A stretch of 64,000 nt of DNA from Mermis nigrescens (GCA_036768485.1 JAVLUZ010000154.1:41943646-42007645); one strand, 5' to 3'. Numbered from the stretch's first letter, positions 1 to 10,950 are shown. Notes: generated by a model from the sequence alone, not told the origin. A program made the numbers and translations.

Positions 1-29
1 AGGCTTAGGCTTAGTTATAGACGAAAAAG

Positions 30-400
30 CACTGGCGTAGCCAGGAAATGGGGTAATTCCCCCTGGAGAAAATGTTGACATGTTCAAGAACTGAGCAATA
101 CGGTTCCATATTGCTGTTCTGCGACATTAAATCGAAAAATGCTCTTCTATCTTTTAGCAGTTTCTATCAATTTATTGCAGGAAAAGTCAAAAAAATTAGA
201 GCTTTGCGCGCATTGTATACATTTTTTCCGTCAAACACGTAAAAATTTTAAAAAAATTGATTTTTTATTGCTTAAATAGTGCCGGACAATGTGAAAAGCC
301 CAAAAAAGGTTATTCAATGGCCCCCGCTCGTTTTGATGGTTTTGTTTAGATGAAAATATTTTTTTGGATCCCCCTGGCGAAAATCTCGGCTACGCCTATG
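30..400. mobile_element. hAT-9 MITE (CACTGGCGTAGCC ends)
   Basis: Non-autonomous DNA element of 371 bp. The left end begins CACTGGCGTAGCCAGG, and the right end read in reverse begins CATAGGCGTAGCCGAG. The flanking 8-mers CGAAAAAG (22-29) and CGGAATAG (401-408) match at 6 of 8 positions, as expected of an old hAT target duplication. There is no open reading frame of note. The hAT assignment rests on TIR style and 8-bp duplication (established for the superfamily); the family label is mine. Confidence 0.6.
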
Positions 401-524
401 CGGAATAGAATTTCAGGCTGCTTAGGTCGGTATTACTCCCGCTTAGGTCGACATATTGCTGCTTAGGTCACCTTATAAACGTTTTGACAGAAATCTAAAT
501 AAATTTGCATCATGCGTAAAAAAG
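401..524. repeat. CTTAGGTCGA-type subterminal repeats (left arm)
   Basis: Three copies of GCTTAGGTCG-like motifs occur at about 420-475, one preceded by TACTCCCGCTTAGG. The same motif occurs in reverse at 4898-5145 and again near 27620 and 63000. It appears to be the left arm of a larger inverted element whose outer end runs off the window (see 4890-5190). Confidence 0.45.
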
Positions 525-1617
525 TTGGCAAGACAAGACAAGAAAATGTTTATTGCCCCCAACAATAAAATCGACAAATCAATATTTAGGAGCTATTTTT
601 TGATAGATTAAACGTTAGGAGAAGCGACAACAAGATCAGGTAAGGAGTTCCCAATTTTGAGGTACCGTTGGGAAAATCGTTGAGGTGAACATTGGAACGG
701 ACAACTAGTAACGTAAGTTTACGACGGTTTTCAGATCGGGTAATACTGGGACTAAAAATGAAAAAATTCATTCGCATCAATACAAGATAAACCATTAATA
801 ATTTAATACATGAGACATGGACATATGTGAAGAGGACAAAGTTCAAATGAAGGTAGGTTAAGAAGCTTCGGGTGTTCAAGATATGATAAATTGCTATGAA
901 AACCAAAAAGACGTTTAGTAAATTTACGTTAAACATTTTCAAGATGATTTATATCATTTGCATAATATGGATTCTATACAGAAACAGAAAACTCAAGCAT
1001 GGGTCTTATATAAGTAGTATAGGCAACTAAAATATCTCTATCACGAGAAAGAAAAGCTTTGTATATTAGAAAACAACGAGAAACAGCTTTTTTAATTATG
1101 TGATTTAAATTTACCCTACAATCGAGATTATGAGAAATATAAACACCCAGATCACGGACAAAACTAATGTCATTTTAAAAATTTATATTTTTCAAAGAAT
1201 CAAGTTTTTTTTGGATTATTTTTAACCAAGATGTAAAACTGCACATTTTTCCGTAGCAACAGGAAATCGCCAATTAATAGACCAAGTATAAATATTATCC
1301 AGATCTTTTTGTATTAAACGATAATCAGAAGAAGGACCAAAGATTTTTACATTATCGGCAAAGAGGATTACTATATTTAATCAAGTCACATATATAGGTC
1401 ATTTACATAAATTAAGAATAAAGTAGGACTAATACAACTACCTTGAGGGAACCAACCATGTAAAAAGGAATGAGTCAATTAAAAAGTAGACCTTTCATTC
1501 CATATTTTGAGAGCTTATATAAAAGCGTAGATAACAAAATTTTATCGAACGCTTTAAAAAAATCGATGTAAGCTACATCGACAGGAGTCCTATTGCTCAA
1601 AGATACCATCCAGCTGT
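525..1617 (-). pseudogene. LINE reverse-transcriptase 3' half, decayed
   Basis: Minus-strand non-LTR retrotransposon fragment. Its translation follows the RT of the plus-strand LINE at 14.5-18.7 kb from the YIDFSKAFDK region to the C-terminus (SRKLTL/PVVRSN and WNSL blocks). The catalytic FADD motif near 1340-1360 reads FADN, so the second Asp codon is changed, and there are several stops and frameshifts. The 3' end near 525-560 (CAATAAACATTTTCTTGT, read on the minus strand) matches the 3' end of the other LINE at about 18670-18690. The element is interrupted by hAT-1 copy 1 and resumes at 4397. It is dead. Confidence 0.8.
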
Positions 1618-1830
1618 GTTTACATTAGTGATCGACCGGGGCGACTTTTTCGGCCGGGGCGGGGCGGTACCGGGGCTGGAAAAAAATATTACTGCATGAC
1701 ACATAATTTGGGTGGGCATAGGAAAAGAAATAATGAGCGACTGTTCCATTCAGTAGTAAATGGCAAGCGCAAAGTTAGGTGCGCCTATTCATATGAAGTT
1801 TTATTACTATTTATGTCACAAGAAACAAAT

Positions 1831-1976
1831 TTAGTCCAGTGTTTCATTGTCTGAATCATCAATTAAGTCTATGTCGCTGCTATCAGCACAATCTATATCA
1901 TTTGAATCTTCGCTACTGCTACTGCTGCTGTAGCGCGATTGGATGCAATAGGTATTGCATGTAATAAATGAGACAT
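1831..1976 (-). pseudogene. acidic short ORF of hAT-1, frameshifted copy
   Basis: This is the counterpart of the intact 47-codon ORFs at 8385-8528 and 11500-11643. It keeps the Ser run followed by EDSNDI and the ending SDNETLD, but a 2-nt insertion (GC, in CGCGCTAC near 1934-1937) breaks the link to the conserved ATG. The function is unknown. Confidence 0.5.
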
Positions 1977-2222
1977 CACACATTCCCATAAGGGGGAGGG
2001 GTACTACCCACCCAGGGGTCCAAGACACAATTCACTGTCAGACGATTTTTGGTGATAACCTTTTGAATTTTTTTAACTTAATTTTTTAGTATGGCAAAAG
2101 TGTACCTAACTATTAGAATTTCACGAAGTGATACGTTATTTTAGAATGTGAGCTAGAGTAAATAGATAAACTGTCACTATAAAACATGCATGTAATCGCT
2201 TAAAATTTTTGAGGGTAAATCA

Positions 2223-2284
<62 letters not shown>
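2223..2284. repeat. (AT)n microsatellite inside hAT-1 copy 1
   Basis: About 30 AT units. The same place in copies 2 and 3 (near 8140 and 11893) holds only a few TA steps, so the array expanded after this copy inserted or diverged. Confidence 0.95.
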
Positions 2285-2291
<7 letters not shown>

Positions 2292-4360
2292 ACGGCTGGA
2301 AATCTAGGGTAGGGGTCCCTCGCCATTTTTAGGAGGAGGGGGTTAGCGACTAAATCTCAAATGGTAAAAACACATAAAAATAGCCAAAAAAGCGCAGGTT
2401 TTCGCCAAAAAATGGGGAGGGTGGTGAAACATATTCTGACTTTCATAGAAGCTCGGGGCTTCAAAGCGTGGATGGAGGATGGCCCAAACCCCCTGTCACA
2501 TGAATATTTCTCGGCCATTTTCAGGAAGGGGGTAAGCGGCTCCATTTTGCAGCCGCTTACTCCCCTTGAAAATCTTTAAAATGGTAGAATTTGCAATAAG
2601 GAATTCTACACCTTTTCACAGATTTTGTTCTTCAAAAAATCTTTGTACATGTACAAAGACGATCCTGAAACGTCTTTGTACATCAGCGAAAATCTCCGCC
2701 GAATACAAAAAGACCGTGCTTCTACATGTGATAATTCGACCTGAATTCAGTTGATAATATTAGTTCGGCGCGAAGTGCCGAAATTTTTATGAGCTTTTGG
2801 AGGAATTCACACATAAAACTCGACTGAGAAAGCTAAAACAACTTGTACTACAAAATCAGAAATATTACAAAAATTGTAATATGCGAATTAAATCTTGTAA
2901 TAAGCAACACTGCGCTTAGAATGGAAAAATGGAAAAATGTCAAATATTCAGAAACCCAAAAATTTAGCCAAATACACTACTAAAGGTCGAATAACTATGT
3001 TCTACCACACTGAAATCGTTACTTTACCATATTAAAATAAGCAAAAATTTGCATGTACAAAACAGTGTTTTTTGTATTCGCCAAAGATTTTTCCCGATGT
3101 ACAAAAGACTTTTCAGGACTATCTTTGTACATGTACAAAGATTTTTGGGAAAATAAAAACTGTAAAAAGGTGTGACTCCAAAAAATTTTCGGCGCTTCGC
3201 TCTGATATGAAAAATTGTCTGTCCTATATATCTTTGAAATGGCAAAATTTGTATTTAGAATGGAAAAATGTCAAATTTTTAGGCGCTTCGCGCCGTTTCG
3301 AGATCAATTTTAGTAATTTTCGGCGTTAGAAACCCAGAAATTAGCTAAAATATACAATCAGAAGTCAAAAGACCCTGTTTTACCACACTAAAATCGCTAC
3401 TGTACCATATTATAGTAACCAAAAATTTAAGTGCACAAAATGTACAAAGACTTTTGGGGACCATCTTTGCACATGCACAAACGGTTAGTGTACAAAAAAA
3501 GACTGGTACAAAATGTACAACGACTTTTGGGTACCATCTTTATTCATGTATATACAAAGGTACATTGTACAAAAAACACTGTCACATACTGATAGTATGC
3601 GAAAAATGTGTGTGTTTTAAAATATATTTATATAATATAGCTACAAAAATTTGTTAGCTAACACAAAGACCGTTTCAGAGATATTTGTACAAGCACAAAA
3701 ATCTCGTACAAGAAAATAGAGTCGGCTAATAATAGTCCACCACTTACTTTTCTAGTCCTCCAATTTGGGATTTCACCCCTCCCTCAACTCTGGACCTTAG
3801 GAAACTATTTGAGACATATTTAGTGTATTGGATCGGACGCAATTCTGCAGCATAGTTTACATTTGCCTATAATTAACCTCCGTCCTAATGACTATTACAC
3901 AAGAAACGCGTTTTACGGCACGCGGTTCCCATTCAATTAAATGTAAAAGTGTTTTTTTGTAAAAATAATATGTTGAAAACGTACGATTTCCAAATAGAAG
4001 TAGAACGTATTTGTCAACTCTGAATCTTTTAGCCATAGCTATGAATGAATGACTTAAAAGTAGCCTTTAGTTTAAATAAGTTAAGTGGAGGAATCGAAAA
4101 CATGCAGGTTTTCCTGAACATTTATTCAGTAAAAGCCCATTTATACACAGTAGCAAAGTTATAAGAAGGACTAAGTAAGTATACATATGGTCTAATCAGT
4201 ATAGTTGTCAAAATTAACACTTGCTCATTGATAAATAAGTGCCAGTATAACAGCCTGTACAAAATACGAATTACACTAAATTTTTCCCCGGCCCCGGCCA
4301 TTTTTTGACCTTGCCCGGCCGGGGCCGGGGATGCTTAAAAATGGCCGGAGATTGCCGGGG

Positions 4361-4380
4361 CCGGGGCCGGGGCCACGGTC
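4361..4380. repeat. (GGGGCC)n in hAT-1 subterminal region
   Basis: Tandem GGGGCC units sit at the right end of hAT-1 copy 1. They also occur at 13975-13994 (copy 3) and, more degenerate, near 6085-6140, 8690-8725 and 11300-11340. The G-rich strand could form quadruplex or hairpin structures (inference). Confidence 0.8.
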
Positions 4381-4396
4381 GATCACTAGTTTACAT

Positions 4397-4860
4397 TTAA
4401 GTAGTTGTAATTCACAAGACTTAGATTTCAGAAAACCAAACTGAGAAGAAGATAAAGTCTGTTTAAAGTGAGAAAATCGATAATTTTTGAGTTTATCAAA
4501 CTTTCCATGATTTTGCTTGATGAGCAGCAAATAGAAATCGGTCTGTAATTACTCAATAAGGCTGCGTCTCCTTTTAAAGACAGGAGTTACATTGGCCAAT
4601 TTACATAAATTAGGGATAGTGCTAGTTAAAAGAAACATTAAAGATACTTGCAAAAGGCCCAGCAAGATAATTTGAAATTTTTTCAAGAAAAACTGACTTT
4701 CAGAAAAAATAGAGCATCAAAACTTTCTTCATTCAGCAAAAGGTGTAAATGGAGTAACTTAAGAATATGGTACTTTTCAGAAGAGCGGAGTTTTTTGCTC
4801 AGTACTTAGAACATGTTGAAAGAAAGCGCGGAAAAAATTTTATCCGTCTATGATCAATAT
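4397..4860 (-). pseudogene. LINE 5' part: endonuclease start joined to RT start
   Basis: Continuation of the minus-strand LINE after hAT-1. Read on the minus strand, 4400-4700 matches 16.70-17.02 kb of the plus-strand LINE (RT block 'KLANVTPVFKK'). From about 4700 to 4830 it matches the endonuclease N-terminus at 15.43-15.50 kb (the 'LLNE' and 'LMLF' region). The 1.2 kb between these in the other copy is missing, so this copy has an internal deletion as well as the hAT insertion. Confidence 0.65.
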
Positions 4861-4889
4861 TACAATAGCTATGGGTTTCATTAAGTAGC

Positions 4890-5190
4890 CTATTCTCGAC
4901 CTAAGCAAGCATCTTCTCGACCTAAGTATTTAAAGATTCAAACAGCTGAATGCAGAATCACATGTAGATACCCAATTTACGTCGACCTAAGCATCTATAC
5001 ATCGACCTAAGCATCTATACATACATTGATCTAAGCAAATATACATCAACCTAAGCATCTATACATTGATCTAAGCATCCATACATCGACCTAAGCATCT
5101 ATACATCGACCTGAGCGGGAGCGACCTCGACCTAAGCAGCTTAAAACACCTTTTCAGATATACTAAGCCTGAGCCTAGGTATAATAGAAG
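4890..5190. repeat. ~20-bp tandem array with CGACCTAAGC units
   Basis: Units of the type CTAAGCATCTATACATCGAC are repeated about eight times between 4980 and 5120, with looser CGACCTAAGC copies from 4898. CTAAGCCTGAGCCTAGG at about 5162-5178 mirrors AGGCTTAGGCTTAG at 1-14. With 401-480 this suggests an inverted-arm element from before base 1 to about 5190, into which the LINE and hAT-1 inserted. Confidence 0.6.
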
Positions 5191-5400
5191 CAAAAACTTA
5201 GATTTTCGTATATCTTATCAAGTAAAAACCGAAAAAAACATGCAAAAAAATATGAAAATTTTTCAAGTTTTTAAAATTTCGAACAGGTTTCCGCGCCTTT
5301 TTTCTTTTTTCTCCTTCATTGCTATGCTGCCTTCCGTAATTTCAGCCCATATTATTTATTTCTGACAAATGTGTGAGTCCTTGGATCGAGCCGTTTAATC
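5191..5400. other. no gene recognised
   Basis: AT-rich DNA with no supported coding region or repeat boundary. Confidence 0.5.
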
Positions 5401-5470
5401 GTCCCACCCACTGTCTTTTTTTTGTACGAGACAAAGATTTTGAGGCTCGTACAAAGATTTTCGGAGCCAT

Positions 5471-5489
5471 CTTTGTACAATGTACAAAG
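5471..5489. repeat. palindrome CTTTGTACAATGTACAAAG
   Basis: A 19-bp inverted repeat near the hAT-2 left end. The 18-bp relative CTTTGTACATGTACAAAG is exact at 2641-2658, 3123-3140, 8823-8840 and 12739-12756, with one-base variants at 7312-7329 and 7793-7810. Possibly transposase-binding sites; that is inference. Confidence 0.8.
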
Positions 5490-6071
5490 ACTTTTTGGGG
5501 CAAAGTAATAGTAATTTTAATGTTTTTTGGAGTATTTTTTAGCAAAATTTCTAAAAATTTTAGGCGCTTCGTGCCGAGTATTATAATTACATTCTATTTT
5601 GCTTCAAGTGCGGGCATTTAGCACTCCAAAAATCTATCTGTAAGCATCTTTGTACAGATTGAAGCATCTTTTACATCTATTTCCACTGTTTTATACAGAT
5701 TTTATGCAGAAAAAATAACTATTAAACAAATTTGCACTGTTTTCTGCCGTTTAAAGATAAAATTGACTCGTTTATCTTTGCGTTGCATTAAATTCATAAG
5801 CAAATTGGTGTCTATTATGAGATTCAGTCAGTACATTGCAACCGCGTATTATGTATAATTGTGTAACACAAGTCATTTTAACTTGCTGAGTCGAATTTTA
5901 TGTGTAATTTCAGCCTACGACTCATAAAAATTTTGGCGTTTCGGGCCGAACTGATATAGCCAGCTGAATTTAGGACAAAGTTACACCTTTTGCGAAGCGT
6001 GCGGGTCACGGATAACAATCTAGTAGTACGTGAAAATGTGTACATTCAATTGCATATCTATATGTTATATG

Positions 6072-8775
6072 TAGTGATCGACCGGGGCCCCGGCCCTGGC
6101 AATCCCCGGCCATTTTTCAGCATACCCTGCCCCGGCCGGGGCAAGGTCAAAAAATGGCCGGGTCGAGAAAAATTTAGTTTAATTCGTATTTTGTACAGGC
6201 TGTGATACTGGCACTTATTTATCAATGAGCAAGTGTTAATTTTGAGAACTGTACTGATTAGACCATATGTATACTTACTTAGTCCTTGTTATAACTTTGC
6301 TACTGTGTATAAATGAGCTTTTACTGAATAAATGTTCAGGAAAATCTGCATGCTCTCGATTCCTCCACTTAACTTATTTAAACTAAATGCTACTTTTAAC
6401 TCATTCATTCATAGCTATGGCTAAACGATTTAGAGTTGACAAATACGTTCTATTTCTAGTTGGAAATTGTACCTTTTCAACAAACTATTTTTACAAAAAA
6501 TACTTTTACATTTAATTGAATGAGAACCGCGTGCTTTAAAACGCGTTTCTTGTGTAATAGTTATTAGGATGGAGGTTAATTATAAGCGAATGTTAACTAC
6601 GCTGCAGAATTGCATACGATCCGATATACTAAATATGTCTCAAATAGTTTCCTAAGGTCCAGAGTTGAGGGATAGGTGAAATCCCAAATTGGAGGACCAG
6701 AAAATTAAGTAGTGGACTATTATTAACCGACTCTATTTTGTTGGACGATCTTGTGCTTGTACAAAGATCTCCGAAAAGGTCTTTGTATGAGCTAACAAAT
6801 TTTTGTAACTATATTATATAAATATATTTTTAAACATACACATTTTTGCATGCTATCAGTATGTGACAATGATTTTTTTGTTCAGTGTACATTTGTATAT
6901 ACATGAACAAAAATGGTACCCAAAAGTCTTTGTACATTTTGTACCAGTGTTTTTATTGTACACGGTCCGTTTGTGCATGTACAAAGATGGTCCCCAAAAG
7001 TCTGTGTACATTTTGTACACAGAAATTTTCCGTTACTATTATATGGTACAGTAGCGATTTTAGTGTGGTAAAACAGGGTCTTTTGAATTTTGATTGTACA
7101 TTTTAGCTAATTTCTGCGTTTCTAACGCCAAAAATTACTACAATTGTCTCAAAATGGCGCGAAGCGCCTAAAAATTTGAGATTTTTCCATTCTAAATACA
7201 AATTTTGCCATTTTAAAGGTACATAGGACAGACAATTTTTCATATCGGAGCGAAGCGCCCGAAAATTTTTGGAATTTAACACCTTTTTACAGTCTTTATC
7301 TTCCCAAAAAACTTTGTATATGTACAAAGATAGTCCCGAAAAGTCTTTGTACATAGGGAAAAATCTTTAGCGAATACAAAAAAACACTGTTTTGTACATG
7401 CAAATTTTTGTATACTTTAATATGGTACAGTAACGATTTCAGTGTGGTAGAACATAGTTTTTCGACCTTTAGAAGTGTATTTGGCTAATTTTTGGGTTTC
7501 TGAATATTTGACATTTTTCCATTTTTCCATTCTAAGCGCAGTGTTGCTTATTACAAGATTTAATTCGCATATTACAATTTTTGTAATATTCCTGATTTTG
7601 TAGTACAACTTGTTTTAGCTTTCTCAGTCGAGTTTTATGTGTGAATTCCATTAAAAGCTCATAAAAATTTTGGCACTTCGCGCCGAACTAATATTATCAA
7701 CTAAATTCAGGCCGAATTATCGCATTCAGAAGCATGATCTTTTTGTATTCGGCGAAGATTTTCGCTGATGTACAAAGACGTTTCAGGACCGTCTTTGTAC
7801 ACGTACAAAGATTTTGGAAAAACAAAAATTGTAAAAAGGTGTAGAATTCATTATTGCAAATTCTGCCATTTTAAAGATTTTCAGGGGGTAAGCGGCTGCA
7901 AAAATGGAGCCGCTTAACCCCTTCCTGAAAATGACCGAGAAATATACATGTGACAGGGGGTTTGGGCCATCCCCCATCCACGCTTTGAAGCCCCGAACTT
8001 CCTTGAAAGTCAGTGGCGAAAACCTGCGCTTTTTTAGCTATTTTTGTTTTAATAATTTTTGATCTAGTTGCTAACCCCCTCCATCTAAAAATGATGAGGG
8101 ACCCCTACCCTAGATCTCTAGCCGTTACATGTATACTGAGGGACCCTCAAAATATTTTAAGCGATTACATGCATGTTTTATAAAGATAGTTTATCTATTT
8201 ACTTTAGCTCACATTCTAAAATAATGTATCACTTCGTGAAGTTCTAATAGTTAGGTACACTTTTGCCATACTAAAAAATTAAGTTCAAAAATTCAGAAGG
8301 TTTTCACCAAAAATTGTCTGACAGTGACTTGTGTCTTGGACCCTGAGGGGGTTATACCCCTCCCCATCCTTATGGGAATGTGTGATGTCTTATTTAGTAC
8401 ATCCAATACCTATTGCATCCAATCACTACAGTAGCAGTAGCAGTAGCGAAGATTCAAATGATATAGAGTATGCTAACAGCAGCGACATAGACTGTATTGA
8501 TGATTCATACAATGAAACACTGGACTAAATTTGTTTCTTGTGACATAAATAGTAATAAAACTTGATATGAAAAGGCGCGCCTAACTTTGTGCTTGCCATT
8601 TACTACTGAATGGAGCAGTCACTTATCATTTCTTATCCTATGCCCACCCGAAGTATGTGTCATACAATAATATTTTCCTTGTCTGACCCCGGCCAGCCCC
8701 GGCCCCGGCCGAGGCCGGGGATTTTTTCAGCCCCGGTACCGCCCCGGCCAAAAAAGCCGCCCCAGTCGATCACTA
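6072..8775 (-). mobile_element. hAT-1 copy 2 (inverted orientation)
   Basis: The ends are TAGTGATCGACCGGGG and CAGTCGATCACTA, with a perfect 8-bp duplication GTTATATG at 6064-6071 and 8776-8783. At 2704 bp it is the reverse complement of copies 1 and 3 along its length. It is inserted in hAT-2. It lacks the AT microsatellite of copy 1 and keeps the 47-codon acidic ORF. Confidence 0.9.
8385..8528 (+). CDS. 47-codon acidic Ser-rich ORF in hAT-1 copy 2
   Basis: Starts ATG (MSYLVHPIPIAS), then a run of six Ser, then EDSNDIEYANSSDID, ending near SYNETLD and a TAA. A frame-matched, equally long ORF exists in copy 3 (11500-11643), and copy 1 has a 2-nt frameshift. Product unknown. It could be a remnant of a transposase terminus or a chance conservation among young copies. 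No domain is recognised. Expression is not shown. Confidence 0.3.
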   Translation: MSYLVHPIPIASNHYSSSSSSEDSNDIEYANSSDIDCIDDSYNETLD

Positions 8776-8872
8776 GTTATATGTACAAAAAATTTTCGCT
8801 CGTACAAAGACTTTTCCGGAGATCTTTGTACATGTACAAAGAGGCTCGTACAAAAAAAACAGTGGTCCCACC

Positions 8873-9138
8873 CATACGTGGGCAGCAAGAAAATTCTGGG
8901 GGGGGGGGGGGTGCAAGATTTTTTGAAGGTCGAAAAATGGCCTTAAAAATGGTGGTATGGCGATAAAAACACCATTTTTCGACGTTTCTCATCAAGCACT
9001 ATCCATTGGCATCAAAAAATTGCGAAAAAAACGAAAAAAATTTTCAAAAATTGAATTCTGGGGGGGGTATTTTGATTTCTGGGGGGGTATTTTGGTTTCT
9101 GGGGGGTGCATACCCCCAACCCCCACGCCGCAGGTGTG
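8873..9138 (+). mobile_element. hAT-4 MITE copy
   Basis: A 266-bp member of the commonest MITE in the window. It begins CATACGTGGGCAGCA and ends CGCCGCAGGTGTG. It is flanked by GTCCCACC at 8865-8872 and 9139-9146. The left 8-mer is also the right duplication of hAT-2, so both elements used the same target. The interior has runs of G followed by TATTTT and a CACCATTTTTCGACG core. Confidence 0.85.
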
Positions 9139-9289
9139 GTCCCACCCAACACTCAAATCGAGAGTTGCCTGCAAGTTTGCAAGTATGGCTTAGATTTTCA
9201 CCAAATTTTTTTCCGCGCTTCAATTTATCATCTTCTACCAGTTTGGCAAACAAATTTTGGCATGCCATATTCGTGTTGCTCCTTTTCTA

Positions 9290-9628
9290 AAAGTCTCATA
9301 TTCTTAAGTTTAGCCGGCGTAAATTACTAAGTTTGTTCAAAAGACTTCCAGCATTTGCATAAAAACATTGAAATTTTAAATAACCTTGGGGCGCGGATAC
9401 CTAATGAGCGAGTTGCGGGCTATTAAAATTTACATTTTGTTTACATTTAACACAATCAGCACGAAAATCAATGTAAAGTCCTTGTTAACCTCCAGATTTA
9501 CGATCATTCAGCTTGGAAACCAGTTCGCGTTGGCGTTTTCGTTGAAGAAAAAGAAAGGTCAGGGCGACACCGTGGACACGAAAGTGGGCCTTCAGAACGG
9601 ACGCGGACTGTCTTATCAATCAAAGAGA
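9290..9628 (-). pseudogene. inverted LINE segment (ORF1 end / endonuclease start)
   Basis: This stretch is the reverse complement of 15120-15450 of the other LINE. It covers the ORF1 C-terminal block (RPDLSFLQRK...ELNDRKS-like) and the start of the endonuclease. It continues, after an inserted LINE, at 10952-11003. The orientation is opposite to the LINE 3' tails downstream, as produced by twin-primed 5' inversion. Confidence 0.7.
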
Positions 9629-9639
9629 AAAATCGTGTG

Positions 9640-10950
9640 AGGCCCAACTATTAATGTACATTAACGAAATTATATGCCACATCGATTCTAAAAGTCCGGT
9701 TGATGCTATATATTTAGACTTCTGCAAAGCTTTTGATTCTGTCTCACATAATAAACTCCTTCAAAAACTTTCGTTTTACGGACTAAAAGGACGATTATTT
9801 TTGTGGATTACAGATTTTTTACATGGTCGAACTCAGCAGGTAAAAATTGGTGATTCTTTTTCTGAACTCACTGATGTTACTAGTGGAGTTCCACAGGGTA
9901 GCGTTCTTGGTCCTCTTTTGTTCCTTTTTTACATTAATGATATCGCTTTTCTGAACAAAAATGAAAAGTTGAAAATGTACCTATTTGCGGATGATGTAAA
10001 AATGTTTTCCGTAACAGATCAAGCAGGTTTGTTGAACAATTTGTTACTGCATATTCATGAGTGGTCTGAAAAGTGGCAATTACCTTTATCTTTGGCTAAG
10101 TGCTCCGTTTTCCATTTTGGTCATAAAAACCCCAGGCAAAAATATTCGATTGGAATGGATGATATCTTGGAAAACAACGAAGTAAAAGATTTAGGTATTC
10201 TTTTGAACGAATATATGGATTTTTCGCCGCACATTGCAAATATAGTTAAAAGTGCATATTTTAGGATGTCATTGATTTTTCGAGCATTTAAGGCTAAAGA
10301 TGCTGAACTGCTAGTTATGGCTTATAAAACGTATATCCGACCTTTACTAGAATATTGCACGGTTATTTGGTCACCACACAAAAAGCAAGACGTGAAAAGT
10401 ATTGAGAGAGTTCAAAGATACTTTACTAGAAGGGTCTTAAATTTTCCCGACTTGAGCTATAGTGAACGATTAGATTTTCTTAAATTAGACTCACTTCAGT
10501 TACGTCGAGTCCGTCATGATCTATCGATGGTCTATAAAATTTACCATGGTCTTATAGATATCGATTTTAAAGAGTTGTTCACGGTGTGTAATGGCATCAC
10601 TCGATCAGTCAACTCGGTAAAGCTAAAAATACCTAAATCTCGCTTAAATTTGAAAATGTATTGTTTTGCAAATAGACTCCCTCCTCTTTGAATAATTTGC
10701 CAGAAGAAGTTGTAAATGCCCCGAACTTTCCCTCCTTCAGCAGTCGTTTGGAGAAAATTAGTTTTACCTTAGACTATAAGTAAGTGCAAACAGCCTTTAT
10801 AGTCCTTGCGCAGGTTTTTGATAATATATTTCATTAAATTGCATTGCATTGACGTCATTTTATTGTATTTACTTTGATTTTTTTTTCAATTTGACCATAT
10901 TTGTATTGTTTTAATTCCGTCTCTGTCGCAATAAACTCTTTCTTTCTTTC
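9640..10950 (+). mobile_element. 5'-truncated LINE (RT to 3' tail)
   Basis: Contains the RT coding region at 9654-10782 and a 3' untranslated region ending in GTCGCAATAAACTC plus CTTT repeats near 10950. It is inserted inside the inverted LINE segment 9290-9628/10952-11003. No clear target duplication was found. Confidence 0.65.
9654..10782 (+). pseudogene. LINE reverse transcriptase, C-terminal two thirds
   Basis: The 345-codon reading frame from 9654 to 10691 encodes RT of a non-LTR retrotransposon, probably CR1/Jockey-like. It shows YLDFCKAFDSVSH (about residues 20-32), SGVPQGSVLGPLL (about 78-90), the catalytic YLFADD (about 109-114), and the thumb region with YIRPLLEYCTVIW. It starts inside the RT, so the N-terminal fingers and the endonuclease are missing. 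At about 10676-10686 the frame is lost by a 1-nt indel. In the shifted frame the usual C-terminal block (LNNLPEEVVNAPNFPSF) continues to a TAA near 10782. It would polymerise cDNA at the target site if intact, but this copy is not functional. Confidence 0.88.

Larger units (their letters stand above)
1626..4388 (+). mobile_element. hAT-1 copy 1 (non-autonomous, 2.76 kb)
   Basis: The element begins TAGTGATCGACCGGGG and ends CGGTCGATCACTA, flanked by a perfect 8-bp duplication GTTTACAT at 1618-1625 and 4389-4396. It lies inside a LINE. The uninterrupted LINE sequence at about 17008-17040 shows the empty site (CTTAAATGTAAA followed directly by the next LINE segment). The element has GC-rich ends made of GGGGCC/GGCCGGGG units and an AT-rich interior holding palindromes, GC hairpin motifs and a short acidic ORF. 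No transposase is recognisable, so mobility would need a transposase from elsewhere. Copies 2 and 3 are alignable end to end. Confidence 0.9.
5409..8864. mobile_element. hAT-2 element, interrupted by hAT-1 copy 2
   Basis: The left end is CACTGTCTTTTTTTTGTACG (the TIR runs to 5430). The right end in reverse is CACTGTTTTTTTTGTACGAG (8845-8864). The flanking 8-mers GTCCCACC at 5401-5408 and 8865-8872 are identical. Without the nested hAT-1 the element is about 0.74 kb. Its interior carries CTTTGTACAATGTACAAAG at 5471-5489, CTTTGTACATGTACAAAG at 8823-8840 and a GC hairpin motif at 5563-5575. Stretches near 5870-5960 resemble internal parts of hAT-1 (rc of about 2750-2860), so hAT-1 probably carries an old hAT-2-like insertion. 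No transposase is visible. Confidence 0.8.

Noticed and set aside
2361..3657. Small ORFs of 60-85 codons in the hAT-1 interior
   Set aside because: Not kept in frame in copies 2 and 3, unlike the 47-codon acidic ORF.
4980..5145. Regular ~20-bp repeats as a CRISPR array
   Set aside because: No unique spacers; units abut in plain tandem, and the DNA is eukaryotic.
8610..9330. Pro/Arg-rich and Gly-rich ORFs
   Set aside because: They run across the hAT-1 GC ends, the hAT-2 end and the hAT-4 MITE; no composition typical of coding sequence.
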